Assembly: GCF_958298935.1 (NCBI RefSeq)
Contig: NC_084942.1
Location: 18,669,501 to 18,733,500 of the forward strand
Direction of reading: 5' to 3'
DNA from: Phragmites australis
Lineage: Eukaryota; Streptophyta; Magnoliopsida; Poales; Poaceae
Length of the DNA stretch: 64,000 bases
This document shows positions 59,616 to 64,000 of the stretch, one piece after another. Below the pieces are notes generated by a model. The model was not told where the DNA came from. It saw nothing but the letters and a program-made list of their open reading frames with translations, and searched no databases. The translations under genes were made by a program, and so were the position numbers. Each line of letters starts with the position of its first letter. Position 1 is the stretch's first letter.

Positions 59616-61414
59616 TGTCATTCATATGTACTATTAAAGTCGAATATATCTTAAGTTCAGAAAAAGCAATGAAGTGCATAAAAATATAGGAACCAAGGTG
59701 CTAACAAAGTAACAATCATCAAGAACAAAGAATTTTTCTGTAGGGGTCATTAAAGATAGAGGAAAGCATTTACATTCCAACTGAGGATACTTCAACTGAC
59801 AGACGCATTAAAGGGTAAAATAAAATGCTGCAGTATGTTGCTTTCTGGCAGGTTCAGAATAATCACTAGCAAGTAGTACAACTAGAAGTAAACAAAAAGG
59901 TCATACCCTTGGAATATAAGCACGTAGAGAAAACAAATGTTCAAAAGTGAAATAAAGGCCCAAAGAAATTAACACATGTTAGTATGAGACCAGCTTCTAA
60001 TTCAACTGATCACACAAGACTGATCAAACTAAAACAACTACATGGCAGTTTCAATAAATAATGTTTTAATTTGTAAAAGCACCATATTGTACACACGTAA
60101 AATTTCTGATAGAACGCAACACCTTGTTAGCACAAAATACACCCCGTATCGAACCAGTTGTTTAACACCTTTGCTGAATTTTACAACAGTTCTACAGTTT
60201 TTAAAAAAGAAATATACGAAATTCACGCAAATTTAAGAAAAAGGAACACCAAACTATCCAAGTTTAAACATATCAGAAAGCAGTAGCTGTGAGACTGTGA
60301 CAGGTGAGCATAAAATGGGCACAGTGCAAAACAAACAATCATCCATCAATACATGTTCTCTTCAACTAAAGCTATGTTCAGGTCCTAGAAAAGGGGTTAA
60401 GTTTGCATTTCCAGCATATAAATTTGTGGCTAGAACATTATAATAATTCAAACAGAAATTTGCATCAAAATAAATAGCAAGCATTTGATGACAGCGCACA
60501 CTGCAGTGCTACAAACAAGTAGCAGCTAAACAAGCTAACCGTACCAGCAATCTAAGCAGCCCTACATAGACCTTCCTCCAGAGCACGAATCAAGCTAGCA
60601 ACAACTCATACCAATCACTTCTAGCAGAATTCGTACAAAAAAAAACACTTAGCCTGATAGAATATGAACCAGCTTTCAAACCTTATAGAATATGAACCGC
60701 ACAAAAAATTGAAACAAGTAGGCAGTTCGACGAACCTGAATTTATTATAGACTCAAAACAGTAAACAGAGAAACAGAACCAAACATTTCCCATATCACTG
60801 TTCGTTTAAATTTGAAGAGATCCTAAGACAAATAAAAGGGAATTCGAACAAAGGTGTCAGTACAGCACCATGCGGTGAGTTTGGTTTGCCGGATCAGGCC
60901 GTCCGGACCGTTCCCGCTCCGGACGACGTCGTCAGACGCTTTTCCATCGGATGGCCTGGTCCAGAGAAAAAAACTTGCTGCATTGGTAGCGAAAAACTGC
61001 ATGGCGACGGTCGGGATGGTCCTGCGACACCATCCAAACGAGCTGTTAGGCTCGGTTTTTGTATCGGATGGTCCCTCTGATCATGTGGCGATGCAAACCA
61101 AACGAGCTGTTAGTGTATCACCAGAAGAAATTAAGCTAGTACTAGCAGCTAGTTAGTTCCTCACAGCTACCAGGCTAGGTCTGGAATCGAAAGACCAGCA
61201 GCACAATCACACCGCCATCAGGGATAAAATTCGAACTGCACACTCGCAACGTACCGAGTAGCAGCATTCTACTACCTACCACGCGAAGAATGCGTCAAAC
61301 CGAAACGGGACTAAGCAAAATTTCGAAGCAATCACAGCACGAACGTATTGGAGCGACGGACGTCGCCGCCGGCAGTGAAAATCGATCAGGGGATTAGAGC
61401 ATGGTAGGGTTTAC
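59616..61414 (-). other. Long intron in the 5' untranslated region of the DUF7642-like gene
   Basis: It is bounded by a donor (CTCCG|GTAAACCC at 61415/61414) and the acceptor just before the start codon. It holds a MITE at 60877-61104 and AT-rich sequence otherwise. Leader introns of this size often raise expression in grasses; that is inference here. Confidence 0.55.
60877..61104. mobile_element. MITE with GTTTGGTTTGC termini in the leader intron
   Basis: The left edge GAGTTTGGTTTGCCGG and right edge GCAAACCAAACGAGC are inverted repeats. An internal partial copy of the right edge (ATCCAAACGAGCTGTTAG, about 61025-61043) is present. The interior is GC-rich with GGATGGTCC/GGACC foldback words. 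It has no coding role. Confidence 0.6.
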
Positions 61415-61650
61415 CGGAGCTAGGATAGCGACGGCAGCAGTGGATCAAGCGTGCAGCTTGCCGCGCGGGGAGGAATCGCGGCGGAATTTAGCGCCGGTGA
61501 TGGCGAGGAAGGTTCGGGAGGAGGAGGGAAGCAAATTTGTGGGATACCGGTGGAATTTGTGGATAGCTCTGCTTGGATGGGGGGAGGGGATGGAAAGTTT
61601 AGTACGCTTTCGCAGTGTGTAAACGGAAGTACCAGAATACGTCTTTACAG
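61415..61650 (-). other. Non-coding first exon of the DUF7642-like gene
   Basis: This GC-rich stretch ends in a good splice donor at 61415. Its start is not fixed; a position near 61650 fits a TATA-like box at about 61679-61687. The open frames on either strand here have no family resemblance. Confidence 0.5.
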
Positions 61651-61676
61651 GGTATAGATACGGTTCAGCGCAGCGC

Positions 61677-61690
61677 CCTTATATTAAAAA
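61677..61690 (-). promoter_or_regulatory. TATA-like box of the DUF7642-like gene
   Basis: On the minus strand TTTAATATAAGGG lies about 30 bp upstream of the presumed transcript start near 61650. The position and the GC-rich exon that follows support it; nothing else confirms it. Confidence 0.35.
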
Positions 61691-61911
61691 AAGAGTAAAT
61701 TTCAAAAAACTATAACTATTTTGACACATGTCGCAGAAAAATGTAATTTCTCGTGCTTATTTAAAAAAACTACAACTATTTTGACACATATTGCTAAAAA
61801 TTATAATTTTCTCACCGTGAACCTATCTGTCATCCTCTGACAATAAGTGTGCTTACGATCAGATTACATGTCGTAGAGGATAATATGTGGATCAATTGTG
61901 AGAAAGTTGTA
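61691..61911. other. Repeat-like intergenic spacer
   Basis: The phrase AACTAT(A/T)ACTATTTTGACACAT-type sequence occurs twice (61708-61730 and 61765-61790), a dispersed grass repeat. No gene is seen. Confidence 0.45.
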
Positions 61912-62666
61912 TGTCGGAGTATTGAGTAAGGAGGTATTCTGGCTAACAGGCCCCGCGAGGGTTGTGGCGACCGACGAGGAATATTTCCTGAACCTTAGCC
62001 TATTGAGCGATCAACCCTTATCTCGCACGACCAGCATGAGACTTGCGTGATCAGCCTCCTTACGATATAATATTATCCCACGATCAGCCCTTGCTGGTCG
62101 TGAGACGCTCATACCTAACATGTCTAATCGTATTTATTGATGTCTACTTAAGTGTTTTCCTTCCCGAAGCACTTTTTCCAGCGAACAAAGTTGTGGCCGG
62201 CATAGATGGACAGTGCCTCGTCCTATAGCATTAATTTATATGAAGTGAGGTGTTGCGAACTGACTTATGCTATGCGATGGATGTGACGGGCATGTAGAGC
62301 TCTCAGAGCAAGTTGGGTTTACCCGATTCTTCATGATGATGATCTAAGAGTAGAATATCTAACCAGGTATGGATCCGCTAAACAGTGTCCACTTATAAGT
62401 TTCCTTTCTCTCTAGTATATAAAGAGAAGAGGACCTGTTTCATAAAGAGACGTAGAAGCAAGAGCCGAGAAAACTCATATGAACCAGTTCACAGACTCTA
62501 ATAACAAAATACATAAGACGTAGGTCTATTATCATTCGAGAGGTCTGAACCTAGATAATCCCCGTGTTCTTTAGTTCATCACAAGCACACGAACACCGCA
62601 AAACGTTGTTCATGCGTCCACCAATCGGTATATCCTGGAACCATTATTATGGATTAACCCTCGACA
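61912..62666 (+). repeat. 5' LTR of the right-hand gypsy element
   Basis: It begins TGTCGGAGTATTG and ends CCCTCGACA, giving the standard TG...CA borders. A TATATAAAG box lies at about 62416-62424. The bases before it are TTGTA (61907-61911), the likely target duplication, to be checked at the far end outside the window. Confidence 0.7.
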
Positions 62667-62667
62667 A

Positions 62668-62690
62668 TTGGCGCGCTAGGTAGGGGCACA
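62668..62690 (+). promoter_or_regulatory. Primer-binding site region of the right-hand gypsy element
   Basis: The sequence TTGGCGCGCTAGGTAGGGG starts two bases after the LTR. This phrase is the usual primer-site and leader start of a large group of grass gypsy elements. I do not name the tRNA. Confidence 0.65.
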
Positions 62691-62733
62691 CGTTTTTGCG
62701 TTTGTAGTTGTTGCAAGTTAGATTGGACTACCC

Positions 62734-64000
62734 ATGGACAGATCCATAGTAATCATTGAGTCCTGTTCCGAGGACCCCGGTTACCACGAGGTGTTCGCCA
62801 TGTGATACGACCCAGATGAGTCCGATGTGCTCTAGGAATCGGACACCGAATCGAAGTTCGAGGGCTCCGAGGCTCAACAGGAAGTTTGCATGACAGTTCA
62901 TGCAACAGGGGGCAGCGAAGGCTCCCGTATTCTGGTTTCCGACGATGATCCTCAAGCCACGCGCCCCAGAGGGGAACCAGGTCAGCGCCGGATATGGGGA
63001 CGCTCTGGTACAGCACCAACCACCATAACGTTGCCCGGAGGAGCTACCGCATAGGACCCAGTCTTTGGCAGTGACATCATGAAGGACGTCATGCAGCACG
63101 AATATCGGGGCTCCCCCCTCGTGATATGTTGCCACTTTGCGCTCGGCAGCTCGTCTATGAGGCCATGACGCCTACACAGAATCTGCAGACTGTGCGAATG
63201 CTTCTTAGCCACCCACCGGTAGCAGTACCGGAGGGTTCGCTAGTTGTGCTATGGTTGTGTGGCCTCGTCCTCTTGGTTGAGACCGTCCGGCGCCAAACTA
63301 TGGCGACAAACTCCACTTTAGTCGCTAGAACTGGTGAAGGTCACGATTGTCAAGAATCGTGGCAGCCCCCACGGTAGGAAAGATCTCGTCCTCCCTCGGT
63401 AACAGGGAGCGCTCGGAGACCCCCGCCGTGTCGAGACAACCAACCCTTTGACATGCGCGACTTTCTACACCAACATGACCTCCGCGGCGTGATCCAGAGC
63501 TAGGTGGCCACGCGAGAGCACGAAGACCGCGCCTGACGAGAGCAGGAAAAGGGCAAGCAGCCCTACCACTCGCCTCCCTCACGCAGGGAGGCATCAGATT
63601 CCTCTATCCCATCTCTAGGATCACGTGATTGTCGTCTCTCCCCATGAGCATACGCTGTCGCCCATTAGCGGGTGACTCCCCATTACAGAATAGGGTGCAA
63701 CGCCCTATGAGCCTGACTGCGAGAGGTGCGTTGGTCGAACAAGTTTTGGTCTGTCCCAGACAAGAAGTATGATGGCTCAACCAACCCCGAAGAGTTCCTA
63801 TAGATCTACACTACCATGGTGCAAGCTGCAGGAGGCCACAAAAAAGTCATCGCCAACTACTTTCCAACCGCCTTGACTGGTTTAGTCTGGTCCTTCCTTA
63901 TGAACCTCCCCAACGAGTCAGTTTGCTCCTAGGAGGATCTGTGTGATCAGTTTGTCACCAACTTCCAGGGGACCTATGCCCGACCCGGGGTCAAAGACGA
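62734..64000 (+). pseudogene. Gypsy gag, interrupted by stops, partial
   Basis: The frame starts MDRSIVIIESCSEDPGYHE at 62734. It hits in-frame stops at 62803, 62833 and 63052, and later changes frame. At 63760-64000 it reads as a capsid-domain gag, with KKYDGSTNPEEF, VQAAGGHKKVIANYFPTALT and DLCDQFVTNFQGTYARPGV, interrupted at 63801 and 63930. Conserved features fit the plant Retrotrans_gag domain. No intact protein is possible. The window ends before the zinc knuckle. Confidence 0.78.

Larger units (their letters stand above)
61912..64000 (+). mobile_element. Ty3/gypsy LTR retrotransposon, 5' part, runs off the window
   Basis: A 755-bp LTR (61912-62666), a TTGGCGCGCTAGG primer-type site just after it, and a gag frame (from 62734) lie in order on the plus strand. 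The window ends inside gag, so pol and the 3' LTR lie beyond. Gag similarity places it among non-chromodomain grass gypsy elements of the RIRE2/Athila-Tat-like kind; the exact clade is uncertain. Confidence 0.75.

Noticed and set aside
1..64000. CRISPR arrays, bacterial operons, rRNA genes
   Set aside because: Repeats present are microsatellites, LTRs and subterminal transposon motifs. Nothing has regular spacer structure, and gene structure is plant-like throughout.

Overview
The window is nuclear DNA of a flowering plant, almost certainly a grass. The evidence is intron-containing plant genes, grass-type CACTA elements with a TNP2 transposase, a Ty3/gypsy chromovirus, T-tailed tRNA-type SINEs, MITEs, and a mix of AT-rich intergenic DNA with very GC-rich coding and CpG-type patches. 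I cannot name the species from sequence alone.

Only two genes look intact, both on the minus strand. At 36954-39113 there is an intronless GRAS transcription factor of the LISCL/SCL9-SCL14-SCL33 group. At about 56.8-61.65 kb there is a multi-exon gene for a small uncharacterised membrane protein, which I place in the plant DUF7642 type with moderate confidence. A third host gene is a remnant: the conserved C-terminus of a DVL/ROTUNDIFOLIA small peptide (3272-3385), cut off by a CACTA-like element beside it.

Layout. 1-3.3 kb: non-coding DNA with MITEs, homologous to 18.5-21.3 kb (an old segmental duplication), then the DVL remnant. 3.37-4.78 kb: non-autonomous CACTA-like element. 5.22-17.10 kb: large CACTA element on the minus strand, with a decayed TNP2 gene (12.67-16.0 kb) and a second gene (5.6-9.4 kb, with a possible first exon near 11.6-12.1 kb) joining a Ptta/En/Spm domain, a proline-rich repeat and a Ulp1-like (C48) peptidase. 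An internal copy of the subterminal repeats suggests two fused elements. 17.1-25.2 kb: GC-rich transposon debris, duplicated intergenic DNA, GA microsatellites, a LINE-like 3' end and a tandemly duplicated sequence. 25.22-36.40 kb: full-length but decayed Ty3/gypsy chromovirus, minus strand, with two ~2.4-2.5 kb LTRs and an extra ORF between the primer-binding site and gag. 36.95-39.1 kb: GRAS gene. 39.4-44.75 kb: GC-rich repeat-laden DNA, a CACTA right end (to 42238) and another non-autonomous CACTA element (42280-44746). 46.33-54.38 kb: recent tandem duplication of a ~3.9 kb non-coding unit. 54.4-56.6 kb: SINE with clean target duplication, hAT-type MITE, LINE 3' fragment. 56.8-61.65 kb: membrane protein gene. 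61.91-64.0 kb: 5' LTR, primer site and stop-riddled gag of a plus-strand Ty3/gypsy element running off the window.

The genes do not form a pathway. The content is dominated by mobile elements that have inserted beside, duplicated or broken host sequence. The most notable features are the composite CACTA element, the broken DVL gene, the microhomology-bounded tandem duplication, and the extra pre-gag ORF of the chromovirus.
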